Shown here: positions 38,844 through 46,993 of the stretch, in pieces | Position numbering within the stretch: position 1 is the first letter of the stretch | Layout of the letters: each line of letters opens with the position of its first letter | From: Croceicoccus sediminis | Lineage (GTDB): Bacteria > Pseudomonadota > Alphaproteobacteria > Sphingomonadales > Sphingomonadaceae | Assembly: GCF_007570835.1 (NCBI RefSeq) | Contig: NZ_SUNC01000001.1 | Coordinates: 620,001-684,000 of the forward strand | Direction: 5' to 3' | DNA: 64,000 nt | The notes under the pieces: model-generated | Told to the model about the DNA's origin: nothing | Databases searched by the model: none | Seen by the model: the letters and a program-made list of their open reading frames with translations, nothing else | Position numbers and translations under genes: made by a program

Positions 38844-40343
38844 ATGGCGCCATCAGTGCCTGAAGCGGAAAAAGATCGGCTCGCCAGACAGACCGGCAAG
38901 GGCGGTATGTCAGCAATCGCCATTCAGCTCGCGAACCTCAGCATCCAGGTTGTCAACTTGGCGATTTATTCCCGCCTGTTACCTCCGTCTGACTTCGGCA
39001 TTATCGCCCTGTCGACCTCGTTCAGTGCCCTGATCCTAATCTTCAAGGATCTCGGTTGCAGCGCGGCAGTCATTCAGCGCGAAGATCTGAAGGAAGCGAC
39101 ACGCCGAACGGCTTTCACACTCAACATGGGCGTTTCGCTCGCGCTGATGGCGGTCAGCATCGTCCTTGCGCCAATTGCCGCGCGAGTGCTCGGCGAACCT
39201 CGTCTGACCCCGGTGATTATCGTCTCCGCATTATTTATACCCGTCACTGCTGCTGGAGCCATTCACTCTGCACTGCTCAGACGAGAGATGGCGATCGCTA
39301 CCGACCGCATGATTGCGCTTGTATCGATTGTCGTGGGCAGTGTGATCGGCATCGTTCTCGCAATTGCTACCAACATTGGGTACTGGGCGCTGGTCGCCCA
39401 GACTGCGACCGCCGGGTTTACTCAGACCTTGCTTCTTTGGCGCGCATCCGAATGGCAACCACGCATGACCCGTAAGTTGGAAGACGCCGGGTCGATCCTT
39501 GGCTACGGACTACCCTTGACAGGTACCGAGCTGATTTTCTTTTTAAACCGCCGCCTCGACGACCTGCTAATCGGCTGGCGATGGGGAACGACCGATCTAG
39601 GGTTCTATTCGCGCGCCTATTCGATACTGATGCTGCCCCAATCCCTCATAAGCGGCCCCGTTACGGGAGCGATAGTGCCGGCCTTGAGTCGCCTGCAGTC
39701 CGATCCCGCTGCTTGGCGAGATCTGCTTTTGTCTTCGGTCAGATTCGTCTCATGGATGCATTTCGCAATTGCCGCCCTAATAATCGCCAACGCACAACAG
39801 ATCGTAGCACTTCTTCTCGGGCCAGAATGGGGCCGGAGCGTTCACATTCTGCAGACTCTCGGTCTTTCCATGTTTGCGCGCGGAATAATGAACCAGAATC
39901 CTTGGATATACTTGTCCCTCGCGCAAACCCAGCGAATGCTGAACTGGCAGATACTAAGTCTTCCCATTTTCCTGATCGGCATGATATCGGGTCTTCAATA
40001 TGGGCCTGAAGGCGTAGCATTAGGTTTTGGCGCTGCCCATCTGCTCATAGCTTTCCCCAGCGTGTATTTTGCAGCCGCAAAAAGTCCGGTGGTGGGCACG
40101 GGCGTACTGGCGACACTTGCACCTTCCGCGATTGTCGGCGCGATCGCTGTTGCAGTTTCGTTGGCAATTTCCACCAGCCGCGAGCAAAACGATCTGACTT
40201 TCGTGTCGCTCGCTTTGCATTTGTCGGTCACAATGGCGGTGATGACTGCCGGATTTTTGGTAGTCTTGGTTGCTTCGCCGCGGCTGAGGCAGTCTATCAG
40301 CCAAATCCTGACAATTTTTCGGACGGAGCAGAGTTTAAGATGA
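38844..40343 (+). CDS. Wzx-type lipopolysaccharide/exopolysaccharide flippase (MOP superfamily)
   Basis: 499-aa membrane protein with about 12-14 predicted spans, expected to flip undecaprenyl-linked glycan repeat units across the inner membrane. It begins with a short cytoplasmic Lys/Arg-rich tail (RQTGKGGM). Segments characteristic of the family's polysaccharide-synthesis domain include [30 protein letters not shown] and [12 protein letters not shown]. The stop overlaps the ATG of the next gene (ATGA). Its presence marks this locus as a Wzx/Wzy-type glycan cluster; no Wzy polymerase is recognisable in the window. Confidence 0.9.
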   Translation: MAPSVPEAEKDRLARQTGKGGMSAIAIQLANLSIQVVNLAIYSRLLPPSDFGIIALSTSFSALILIFKDLGCSAAVIQREDLKEATRRTAFTLNMGVSLALMAVSIVLAPIAARVLGEPRLTPVIIVSALFIPVTAAGAIHSALLRREMAIATDRMIALVSIVVGSVIGIVLAIATNIGYWALVAQTATAGFTQTLLLWRASEWQPRMTRKLEDAGSILGYGLPLTGTELIFFLNRRLDDLLIGWRWGTTDLGFYSRAYSILMLPQSLISGPVTGAIVPALSRLQSDPAAWRDLLLSSVRFVSWMHFAIAALIIANAQQIVALLLGPEWGRSVHILQTLGLSMFARGIMNQNPWIYLSLAQTQRMLNWQILSLPIFLIGMISGLQYGPEGVALGFGAAHLLIAFPSVYFAAAKSPVVGTGVLATLAPSAIVGAIAVAVSLAISTSREQNDLTFVSLALHLSVTMAVMTAGFLVVLVASPRLRQSISQILTIFRTEQSLR

Positions 40344-41716
40344 GCCGAAACAAACGCACGATCCGGCAATCGCTTTTGCTCGTCCTTGAAAAAATCATCA
40401 CGAAAATTACGAGCGCGATTAATTCAGAAAAACAGGCGCGCCTCCGCAAGGAAATGCAGTTTTGTGGCGTGGGTGGATTTATAGATCCCACAGTGACGGT
40501 CGTTCGACCTCCAGCGCTTTCGGTAGGGAATAATGTTTTCATCGGAGCGGATTGCTTCCTCCACGCAGAAGGCGGGATCGAAATCAGGGACAACGTCCAC
40601 ATTTCTCGCCGGGTAACGATCTACGCGTCTGACCATGATTTCCGTAATCAGGCGGTCTTGCCGTACGGAGAGAAGCGCACATGGTCTCCGGTTACGATTG
40701 GCAAGAATGTCTGGATCGGCATGAACGCATCCATCTTGCCGGGCGTAACGATCGGGGAAGGCGCCATTATCGCAATGGGTGCGGTCGTATCGAAAGATGT
40801 GTCGCCAGGCGAAATCGTTGCACTGCCTGGACAACGTGTGATCGGATCCAGAGACATGACACAATACGTCAAGGCCGAGGCTGAAAAGGCATATGGCGGG
40901 AAGAATGGCAGGCCCCTGACGAATGCATCGGTTGGTGATTTCTGGCCAACGGGGTCTGCACGCGTCCCTCAAATCACCTTTGTCGCCAGCACCGGGCGTT
41001 CTGGCACGCAAAGCTTTGCGCGCTGGTACGATACTCTGGACGATGTCATCGGTCTGCACGAACCGCGTCACCAACTAATCAAGTGGTCCACCGACTACGC
41101 CGAAGGCAGGTTATCGCGTGACGCCATACGCAACCTACTGACCAATTCCATGTTGAATGGCACTGTTTACGATCCGGCAAAATCCTATGTCGAATCCGAT
41201 CAAAAGTACTTCAATGTAATCGATATTTTGTACGATCTTTTCCCCACGTCGAAGTTTATCTGGCTCGTACGCAAGCCTGAGGAAGTAGTTTCCTCGATTA
41301 TCGGACGGGGTTGGTATTCTGATGCCCCCAAATCTTATCAGACTGAAAAAGCTGCTTGGTTTTATGAAAATTGGCGGGTCCAGGGAAATAAAACAACGCC
41401 AGAGGCACTAAACTTTTCTAGAATGACCCAGTTCGAAAAGTGTTGCTGGTACTGGCACTATGTAAATTCGACTATCAAGTCGCAAATGACGCCTCTAGCC
41501 GCAGATCGTAAGCTGATCGTCAGGCTTGATGACTGGCACCGTCGCACCGGCGAATTGAGCGCTTTTGCAGGCTCAAGGTTCACTGCCTCCCCGCCGGTTA
41601 CCGAAAATAAAGCCCGTCATGGCCATCACCACACGAAAAACTGGTCTGAAACAGAGAAGGAAGCTTTCGCGCGGTGGTGTGAACCGCTGCGGGTTGAGCT
41701 CTTTGGTGAAAGCTGA
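40340..41716 (+). CDS. Fused hexapeptide acyltransferase-sulfotransferase
   Basis: 458-aa two-domain protein. Residues ~40-180 form a left-handed beta-helix acyltransferase: repeats [26 protein letters not shown], catalytic-type His in YASDHDF, then [15 protein letters not shown] and [15 protein letters not shown]. After a ~20-residue linker, residues ~210-458 are a sulfotransferase-like domain with the PAPS loop [13 protein letters not shown] and the 3'-phosphate segment [17 protein letters not shown]. No frameshift or internal start explains the fusion; the frame is continuous. The ATG overlaps the flippase stop. It probably both acetylates and sulfates the same glycan, or bridges the two reactions; that is inference. 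Codons are notably AT-richer than the flanks. Confidence 0.82.
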   Translation: MSRNKRTIRQSLLLVLEKIITKITSAINSEKQARLRKEMQFCGVGGFIDPTVTVVRPPALSVGNNVFIGADCFLHAEGGIEIRDNVHISRRVTIYASDHDFRNQAVLPYGEKRTWSPVTIGKNVWIGMNASILPGVTIGEGAIIAMGAVVSKDVSPGEIVALPGQRVIGSRDMTQYVKAEAEKAYGGKNGRPLTNASVGDFWPTGSARVPQITFVASTGRSGTQSFARWYDTLDDVIGLHEPRHQLIKWSTDYAEGRLSRDAIRNLLTNSMLNGTVYDPAKSYVESDQKYFNVIDILYDLFPTSKFIWLVRKPEEVVSSIIGRGWYSDAPKSYQTEKAAWFYENWRVQGNKTTPEALNFSRMTQFEKCCWYWHYVNSTIKSQMTPLAADRKLIVRLDDWHRRTGELSAFAGSRFTASPPVTENKARHGHHHTKNWSETEKEAFARWCEPLRVELFGES

Positions 41717-41818
41717 CCCTTTCCGGCTAGAGTGTTAACCAAAAATTTGCCCTAAGCCATGATAGTGCCAGCAGCCGGTGCCACATGTGAGCGCCGATCT
41801 GCTGATCGAGGATTTGGA

Positions 41819-43324
41819 ATGAACGCTTTCGGCCGTCGCAACGGAATGAACGGAAACGGGGGAGGACGCCCCGCCTTCGGTGTCGCAAGGCCGATGAAGG
41901 GGGCAGAGCCGCTGCGCACGCAGCCGCCCGCGCCGCCGCCGATGGACGACGACCAGTTCCCGCCGCCGCCGCCGGCCGCATCCACCCCCGAAGAAGAGGC
42001 GCTTGCCCGCCTTGCGGAACGCGCGGCCGCCGAACATGCCGGCGAAGCAGTCATCGAAGGCTTTGAAGCGAGCGTTCACCGCATCAAGGAACAGGTCCTT
42101 CCCCGCCTTCTCGAACGCGTCGACCCCGAAGCGGCCGCGACGCTGACGAAGGACGAGCTTTCCGAAGAATTCCGTCCCATCATCCTCGAGGTGCTGGCCG
42201 AACTGAAGATCACGCTGAACCGCCGCGAACAGTTCGCGCTGGAAAAGGTGCTGGTCGACGAACTGCTGGGCTTCGGCCCGCTCGAAGAACTGCTCCACGA
42301 TCCCGACGTGTCGGACATCATGGTCAACGGACCGAACCAGACTTACGTCGAAAAGAGCGGCAAGCTGCAGCTCGCCAAGATCAAGTTCCGCGACGAACAG
42401 CACCTGTTCCAGATCGCGCAGCGCATCGTGAACCAGGTCGGCCGCCGCGTCGACCAGACCACGCCGCTGGCCGACGCCCGCCTGAAAGACGGTAGCCGCG
42501 TCAACGTCATCGTCCCACCCCTGTCGCTGCGCGGCACGGCGATCTCGATTCGTAAATTCTCGGAAAAGCCGATCACGATCGACATGCTCCGCGACTTCGG
42601 ATCGATGAGCGACAAGATGGCGACCTGCCTGAAGATCGCGGGCGCAAGCCGCATGAACATCGTCATTTCCGGCGGTACCGGTTCGGGTAAGACGACGATG
42701 CTCAATGCCCTGTCGAAGATGATCGATCCGGGCGAACGCGTGCTGACCATCGAGGACGCGGCCGAACTTCGCCTGCAGCAGCCGCACTGGCTTCCGCTCG
42801 AAACGCGTCCGCCGAACCTTGAGGGCCAGGGCGCGATTACCATCGGCGACCTTGTGAAGAACGCCCTGCGCATGCGTCCTGACCGCATCATCCTGGGCGA
42901 AATTCGCGGCGCGGAATGTTTCGACCTTCTGGCCGCGATGAACACAGGCCACGACGGTTCGATGTGTACGCTTCACGCCAACAGCCCGCGCGAATGCCTT
43001 GGCCGTATGGAAAACATGATCCTGATGGGCGACATCAAGATTCCGAAGGCCGCCATTTCCAAGCAGATCGCCGACTCGGTCGACCTGATCGTGCAGGTGA
43101 AGCGTCTTCGCGACGGTTCGCGCCGCACGACCAACATCACCGAAGTGATCGGCATGGAAGGCGACGTCATCGTCACCCAGGAACTCTTCACGTACGAGTA
43201 TCTGGACGAAGGCGAAGACGGCAAGATCATCGGCGAACACCGCCCGTCGGGCCTGCGTCCCTATACGCTGGAAAAGGCGCGCCAGTTCGGCTTCGACAAG
43301 GCCTATCTGCAGTCCTGCCTCTAA
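41819..43324 (+). CDS. cpaF: CpaF/TadA-family pilus assembly ATPase
   Basis: 501-aa secretion ATPase that powers assembly of Flp (tight-adherence) pili. The ATG at 41819 follows GAGGATTTGGA. An unusual ~45-residue N-terminal tail is rich in Gly, Asn and Pro (PPAPPP and PPPPP runs), then comes a helical domain, the CpaF signature LGFGPLEELLHDPDVSDIMVN, Walker A SGGTGSGKTT, the Asp box ERVLTIEDAAEL, Walker B RIILGEIRG and the His box CTLHANSPRE. All motifs are intact. No cpaA-E, pilin or tadB/C gene follows: downstream is a terminator and a convergent gene, so it is separated from the rest of its machinery. Confidence 0.95.
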   Translation: MNAFGRRNGMNGNGGGRPAFGVARPMKGAEPLRTQPPAPPPMDDDQFPPPPPAASTPEEEALARLAERAAAEHAGEAVIEGFEASVHRIKEQVLPRLLERVDPEAAATLTKDELSEEFRPIILEVLAELKITLNRREQFALEKVLVDELLGFGPLEELLHDPDVSDIMVNGPNQTYVEKSGKLQLAKIKFRDEQHLFQIAQRIVNQVGRRVDQTTPLADARLKDGSRVNVIVPPLSLRGTAISIRKFSEKPITIDMLRDFGSMSDKMATCLKIAGASRMNIVISGGTGSGKTTMLNALSKMIDPGERVLTIEDAAELRLQQPHWLPLETRPPNLEGQGAITIGDLVKNALRMRPDRIILGEIRGAECFDLLAAMNTGHDGSMCTLHANSPRECLGRMENMILMGDIKIPKAAISKQIADSVDLIVQVKRLRDGSRRTTNITEVIGMEGDVIVTQELFTYEYLDEGEDGKIIGEHRPSGLRPYTLEKARQFGFDKAYLQSCL

Positions 43325-43349
43325 TTCGGGCTAGAGCATCGAAACCACG

Positions 43350-43385
43350 GGATCGCGCCGGTTAAAGCGGCGCGATCCATGTTTT
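43350..43385 (+). terminator. Hairpin terminator between cpaF and the convergent small membrane gene
   Basis: Perfect 11-bp stem GGATCGCGCCG (43350-43360) with its complement at 43368-43378 and a 7-nt loop, GTTAAAG. ATGTTTT follows on the plus strand, 26 bp after the cpaF stop. The loop contains the TAA stop of the minus-strand gene, so the same hairpin probably serves both directions. Confidence 0.8.
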
Positions 43386-43589
43386 GAGGGCCAGCCCGCC
43401 GGTCACGACCGCGATCATCAGGGCAACGAAGAACACCGGCGTCCACGGCACCCAGCCGACCCGGTCGGGCGCCTTGCGCTTCATACGGCGGCGATCGGCC
43501 AGCAGCGCGACGGCCGCGACCAGCAATCCCGCTACCGCGATGATCGTCCAGCGACCGGCGTCGCTGGTCACAAGGTTTTCCATGTCCAT
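43362..43589 (-). CDS. Small two-span membrane protein of unknown function
   Basis: 75-aa hypothetical protein with two hydrophobic segments (WTIIAVAGLLVAAVALLA and WTPVFFVALMIAVVTGGLAL) separated by a basic loop (DRRRMKRKAPDR), which by the positive-inside rule should face the cytoplasm. Start is uncertain: ATG 43589 (MDMENLV) has CAGGTT upstream, ATG 43583 is two codons later and longer forms are possible. It is divergent from the DMT transporter gene, 65 bp apart. I do not recognise a family. Confidence 0.55.
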   Translation of the reverse strand: MDMENLVTSDAGRWTIIAVAGLLVAAVALLADRRRMKRKAPDRVGWVPWTPVFFVALMIAVVTGGLALKTWIAPL

Positions 43590-43654
43590 AACCTGATGCC
43601 GCATGTGCGAATTGCCGCTTGATCGCGGCCCCGTGCGCGCCCAATAGCCGCGAC

Positions 43655-44584
43655 ATGCCGCAAAGCGCAAACCCGACCGTGCACTTGCCGGACGCGCAGC
43701 ACCGACCGGTGCTTGCCCTGACGATCCGCTTTTTCGCCGGGGTCGCGCTGGCCACGATGCTGATGCTGGTAAAGCTGGGCAAGACGCGCGGCATCGATCT
43801 TACGCACATGCTGCTGGCGCGGCAGGGGCTGACGATACCGATCCTGCTCGGCTGGCTGGCGATGCGCGGCCAGATCCACACCATGCGCACCGAACGCATC
43901 GGCAGCCACGCGTTTCGTGCAGGTACCGGCACCATCGGTATGGTCCTCAATTTCGCGGCGCCGACCCTGCTTCCCCTTGCCGTTGCCACGACGCTCAGTT
44001 TCACCAGCCCGATGTTCGCGGTCGTCCTGTCCGCCCTGCTGTTGCGAGAACACGTCGGCCGGTGGCGCTGGCTGGCGGCGACGCTGGGGTTCGTGGGCGT
44101 CGCCCTCGTGGCCGACCCGTTCCACGCCACTGTCCCGATGTTCGGTGCCCTTGTCGCCATCGGGGGCGCATTCATGGTCGCGCTGATCTCGATCCAGATA
44201 CGCGACCTGACCAAGACCGAGGATTCGGTCGCCATCGTTACGTGGTTCGCGATTTTTGCGACACCCGTCCTTCTGATCGCATCGCTGTTTTCGGACTGGA
44301 ACTACGGTATCGGTGACGTGCTCGTCATGCTGGGTATTGGCGTTGCCGGCGTTACGGGCCAGCTCCTCCTGACCGCGTCACTGCGCTTTGGGCCGGTATC
44401 GACCGTCATCATCATGGATTACATGGCGCTGATCTGGGCGACGAGCTACGGCTGGCTGATATTCGACAATCTGCCCCCTGCCAGCCTGTGGCTCGGCGCG
44501 CCGATCGTGATCCTGGCGGGCGGCATAATCGTGTGGCGCGAACAGAAGCTGGCCAAGCAACGCAACGAAGCCGCGCTTCGTTGA
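43655..44584 (+). CDS. DMT-superfamily transporter (EamA domains)
   Basis: 309-aa inner-membrane protein with about ten spans arranged as two EamA repeats, the layout of drug/metabolite exporters. Typical features are the N-terminal FFAGVALATMLMLVKLG, TTLSFTSPMFAVVLSALLLREHVG closing the first repeat, and MDYMALIWATSYGWLIFDNLP in the second. Substrate cannot be told from sequence. The ATG at 43655 (MPQSANPT) lacks a strong ribosome site; an in-frame codon 12 residues earlier is less likely. Its stop is directly adjacent to the entericidin promoter. Confidence 0.9.
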   Translation: MPQSANPTVHLPDAQHRPVLALTIRFFAGVALATMLMLVKLGKTRGIDLTHMLLARQGLTIPILLGWLAMRGQIHTMRTERIGSHAFRAGTGTIGMVLNFAAPTLLPLAVATTLSFTSPMFAVVLSALLLREHVGRWRWLAATLGFVGVALVADPFHATVPMFGALVAIGGAFMVALISIQIRDLTKTEDSVAIVTWFAIFATPVLLIASLFSDWNYGIGDVLVMLGIGVAGVTGQLLLTASLRFGPVSTVIIMDYMALIWATSYGWLIFDNLPPASLWLGAPIVILAGGIIVWREQKLAKQRNEAALR

Positions 44585-44585
44585 C

Positions 44586-44610
44586 GGAACCAATGTTGGA
44601 TCACGGCGTT
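44586..44610 (+). promoter_or_regulatory. EcfG (general stress response sigma) promoter of the entericidin gene
   Basis: GGAAC at 44586-44590 and CGTT at 44607-44610 are separated by exactly 16 bp, matching the alphaproteobacterial EcfG consensus GGAAC-N16/17-CGTT without mismatch. The site is 33 bp upstream of the entericidin ATG and begins one base after the DMT transporter stop. Transcription would start near 44617. Entericidin genes are known EcfG/general-stress targets in several alphaproteobacteria, which fits. Confidence 0.75.
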
Positions 44611-44613
44611 TTC

Positions 44614-44635
44614 CCTTTCAAATCACTTGAAAAGG
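44614..44635 (+). promoter_or_regulatory. Hairpin overlapping the entericidin ribosome-binding site
   Basis: Inverted repeat TTTCAA (44616-44621) and TTGAAA (44627-44632) with a 5-nt loop; two outer C-G pairs extend it past one bulged A and enclose the AAGG ribosome site of the following gene. It could mask translation or be a protein-binding site. The stem is weak and its role is speculative. Confidence 0.3.
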
Positions 44636-44643
44636 AAACTGTG

Positions 44644-44775
44644 ATGATCCGTCGTATCGTTATGGCCGCCGCAATCGGCTCGCTCGCTCTCTCCGCTGCT
44701 GCCTGCAACACGGTCAAGGGCGCCGGTGAGGACATTCAGTCGGTCGGTGAAGCCGGTGAAGAAGCGATCAACTGA
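44644..44775 (+). CDS. Entericidin A/B family small lipoprotein
   Basis: 43-aa lipoprotein precursor. MIRRIVMAAAIGSLALSAAAC is a signal peptide with a lipobox ending at the Cys; the mature ~22 residues (NTVKGAGEDIQSVGEAGE) are the conserved entericidin core. Entericidins are bacteriolytic or stress-related membrane lipoproteins; EcnA and EcnB act as antidote and toxin in E. coli, but single copies are usual in alphaproteobacteria and their role is less clear. Start ATG 44644 follows AAAGGAAAC. An EcfG promoter upstream and a terminator downstream make it a single-gene unit. Confidence 0.92.
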   Translation: MIRRIVMAAAIGSLALSAAACNTVKGAGEDIQSVGEAGEEAIN

Positions 44776-44796
44776 TCGCTTTCAAAAGTTGCTAGC

Positions 44797-44832
44797 AAAA
44801 CGCCCGTCGGACCCCGGTCCGGCGGGCGTTTT
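44797..44832 (+). terminator. Strong bidirectional terminator after the entericidin gene
   Basis: AAAACGCCCG-T-CGGACC pairs with GGTCCG-G-CGGGCGTTTT, giving a 17-bp stem with one U-G pair and a CC loop flanked by A4/T4 tracts on both sides. It lies 21 bp after the entericidin stop and 8 bp before the end of the convergent DUF938 gene, so it should stop transcription from both. Confidence 0.9.
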
Positions 44833-44840
44833 GGTGTGCG

Positions 44841-45485
44841 TTATACGCGCCGGTAGACGAGGATGAGGTTGTTCGCGGGCATTGCGATCCGCGCATCGCG
44901 GACCAGCCCATTCGATGTGGCCAGTTCGTCTATCGCGGCCACTTCGCGAAGGCCCCAGCTTGGATCGCGCGCCTTCAGGTTCGCATCGAAGGCAAGGTTC
45001 GAAGGCGCGGTCGGAGTATCGGCCTCGATAAACGGGCCGTAGAGCGCAAGCGGTGCACCGCGCGCGAGGATACGCCCCGCCAGTGCAAAAAGACCGACGG
45101 TCGCCGCCCAGGGCGCGATATGGGTCATGTTCGCGCAAAAAATCGCCTCGGCCGTTTCAACCGGGCAATCGCCCGCGGCAAGATCCAGCTTCACCGGCGG
45201 CAACAGGTTTGTCAGCCCGCTTTCCGCCCGCCATGCCGCAATCGATGCCAGCGCCGCATCCGAAACATCGGTCGGCTGCCATTCGAGCATGGGAAACTCG
45301 CTTGCGAAATGCACCGCGTGCTCACCGGTTCCGCTCGCGATTTCGAGGACCAGCCCGCTTGCCGGCAGGATCGCGCGCAAGGCGTCGGCAATGGGTGCGC
45401 GATTGCGCTCGGTCGCGGGGGCGTGCTGCTTCGCCGCGGCGTCGGCCAGCTCGAAAGGCTTGGGATCAGATCCAGCGTCGGACAC
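44841..45485 (-). CDS. DUF938 family SAM-dependent methyltransferase-like protein
   Basis: 214-aa protein with the DUF938 layout: N-terminal HAPATERNRAPI, the SAM-binding loop LEIASGTGEHAVHFA, and the family's central ANMTHIAPWAATVGLF and LYGPFIEADTPTAPSN. Substrate is unknown. The start is GTG 45485, preceded by GAGGAATATC; it lies 20 nt inside the end of the upstream methyltransferase gene, so the two are translationally coupled. Last gene of the three-gene unit starting at 46937. Confidence 0.88.
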   Translation of the reverse strand: MSDAGSDPKPFELADAAAKQHAPATERNRAPIADALRAILPASGLVLEIASGTGEHAVHFASEFPMLEWQPTDVSDAALASIAAWRAESGLTNLLPPVKLDLAAGDCPVETAEAIFCANMTHIAPWAATVGLFALAGRILARGAPLALYGPFIEADTPTAPSNLAFDANLKARDPSWGLREVAAIDELATSNGLVRDARIAMPANNLILVYRRV

Positions 45486-45945
45486 GGCGGCGATATTCCT
45501 CGTAAGTCTGGCCGAACCGGCGTGAAAGGTGCGCTTCTTCGCGCCGGATCACGAAGACCTGGACCGAGATGATGGACAGCGGCAAGGTCAGCAGCCCGCC
45601 AAGGCAGTTCATGGCGACCGATATGCCAAAGCAGACCAGCGCCATGCCCAGATACATCGGATTGCGGGTAAAGCGGTAGATACCCTCGGCAACGAAGACG
45701 GTATCGGCTTTCCAAGGTTCCGGATTGTTGCCCGACCGCCTGAACCGCAACAGGGCCTGAACGATCACGACGACTCCGACGGCAATAGCGCCCCCGCCAA
45801 GTATCCAGCGAACGGCGGTCGGGATCGCGGGGTTGAGCCCGAACAAATCGTTGATGACCCGCCCGATCAAAAGGAACCCGAAGAACACCAGCGGCGGCGG
45901 GAAACGGACCTGCGCGCTGTCTTCGTCGACGCCGAAAATGCTCAT
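45466..45945 (-). CDS. Isoprenylcysteine carboxyl methyltransferase (ICMT/PEMT-like) family membrane protein
   Basis: 159-aa integral membrane methyltransferase-like protein with about four spans. The conserved C-terminal half has GIYRFTRNPMYLGMAL and the final RREEAHLSRRFGQTYEEYRRRV, the SAM-binding hallmarks of the ICMT/PEMT fold. Bacterial members methylate varied small molecules and few are characterised. Start ATG 45945 overlaps the stop of the BASS transporter by 4 nt; the 3' end overlaps the DUF938 gene. Confidence 0.88.
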   Translation of the reverse strand: MSIFGVDEDSAQVRFPPPLVFFGFLLIGRVINDLFGLNPAIPTAVRWILGGGAIAVGVVVIVQALLRFRRSGNNPEPWKADTVFVAEGIYRFTRNPMYLGMALVCFGISVAMNCLGGLLTLPLSIISVQVFVIRREEAHLSRRFGQTYEEYRRRVRRWI

Positions 45946-46937
45946 GCCGCGATTGCCTTTTCATCCCCGGCACCGTTCCGATCCCTGCGCCAATAAGCCG
46001 CAAGCAGACTGCCGATGACCACGTGATAGACCGCCGAGATCGCGGCGGGAACCGGGGCCAGCGCGGCCTGCATCGGATCGACGAACTGGCGCGCAAAGGC
46101 CGGTGTCGAAGCAAGGCTGGCGCCAAGGCCGGAATTCTGCATCCCGACCTCGATCGAAATGGTCCGCAGATCGTCACGCCCGAAACCGAGCGCCCGTGCG
46201 ATCAACCAGCCAAGCCCAAAGCCTAGAGCATGAAGCGCCAGCAAGGCCAGCAGCAGGACACCGGCATTCGCCTCGATCAGCGGCTTCGACTTTGCCACGA
46301 TGGCCGCGACAATCAGCACGACGAAGACGATGGAAACGATGGGCGCCACCGGGACAATGCGCCGCGTCAGCCCCGGCAGGTAACGCGCCAGCGCGACCCC
46401 CACGACGACGGGGACCAGCACGACCGAGACCATGTCCAGGAACAGGCTCCACCGGTCTATCTCGATATAAACGCCCGCCAGCCAGCCCGTCAGCAGCGGG
46501 GTCAGCACGATGGCGACAAGCGTGGAGGCCATCGTCATCGATACGGATAGCGCGACGTTCGCCCGCGCCATGTAGGCGATGACATTGCTGGCCGTGCCGC
46601 CGGGACAGCAGGCGACGAGGATCAGGCCCACGGCAAGACCGTTCGACAGGCCGAACACCCCGGCCAGCGCCGCGCCCGAAAGCGGCATGACGGTGAATTG
46701 CAGCACCACACCGGCAAAAACCGCGCGCGGCATTTTTGCGACGCGCCGGAAATCAGCCACCGTCAGCGTAAGCCCCATGCCCAGCATGATGATGCCCAGC
46801 ATGACCGGGATCAGCGGCTGGCCTAGCGGGCGAATCGAACCGTCCGTCACCCACGCGAAATCGCCCGGCGCGAACCAGGCCCAGGCGACGCCCAGCACGG
46901 TCCAGACCGCAAACATGTTCGTGATCCGCTGAATCAA
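45942..46937 (-). CDS. Bile acid:sodium symporter (BASS) family transporter
   Basis: 331-aa inner-membrane protein with nine to ten spans. BASS features are LGIIMLGMGLTLTVADF, the first crossover LVACCPGGTASNVIAYM, and the second crossover SIEVGMQNSGLGASLAS, which hold the sodium sites. Bacterial homologues move pantoate, keto acids or other organic anions; this substrate is unknown. TTG 46937 is chosen because AAGAGGGGC sits seven bases upstream; the alternative is ATG 46916. First gene of an overlapping unit with two methyltransferase-like genes. Confidence 0.9.
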   Translation of the reverse strand: MIQRITNMFAVWTVLGVAWAWFAPGDFAWVTDGSIRPLGQPLIPVMLGIIMLGMGLTLTVADFRRVAKMPRAVFAGVVLQFTVMPLSGAALAGVFGLSNGLAVGLILVACCPGGTASNVIAYMARANVALSVSMTMASTLVAIVLTPLLTGWLAGVYIEIDRWSLFLDMVSVVLVPVVVGVALARYLPGLTRRIVPVAPIVSIVFVVLIVAAIVAKSKPLIEANAGVLLLALLALHALGFGLGWLIARALGFGRDDLRTISIEVGMQNSGLGASLASTPAFARQFVDPMQAALAPVPAAISAVYHVVIGSLLAAYWRRDRNGAGDEKAIAA

Positions 46938-46993
46938 ACGTTGCCCCTCTTCCCGCGCGGCTTATGGCAAGCCGCGCGGGCGTCGGCAAATTT

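Noticed and set aside
41733-41740. CtrA half-site (TTAACC) upstream of cpaF
   Set aside because: Only one half-site without the second TTAA at proper spacing; such hexamers are expected by chance.
44581-44609. TTGACG as a sigma-70 -35 element for the entericidin gene
   Set aside because: At 17-18 bp spacing the -10 position reads CGGCGT or GGCGTT, nothing like TATAAT, whereas the overlapping EcfG elements match exactly.
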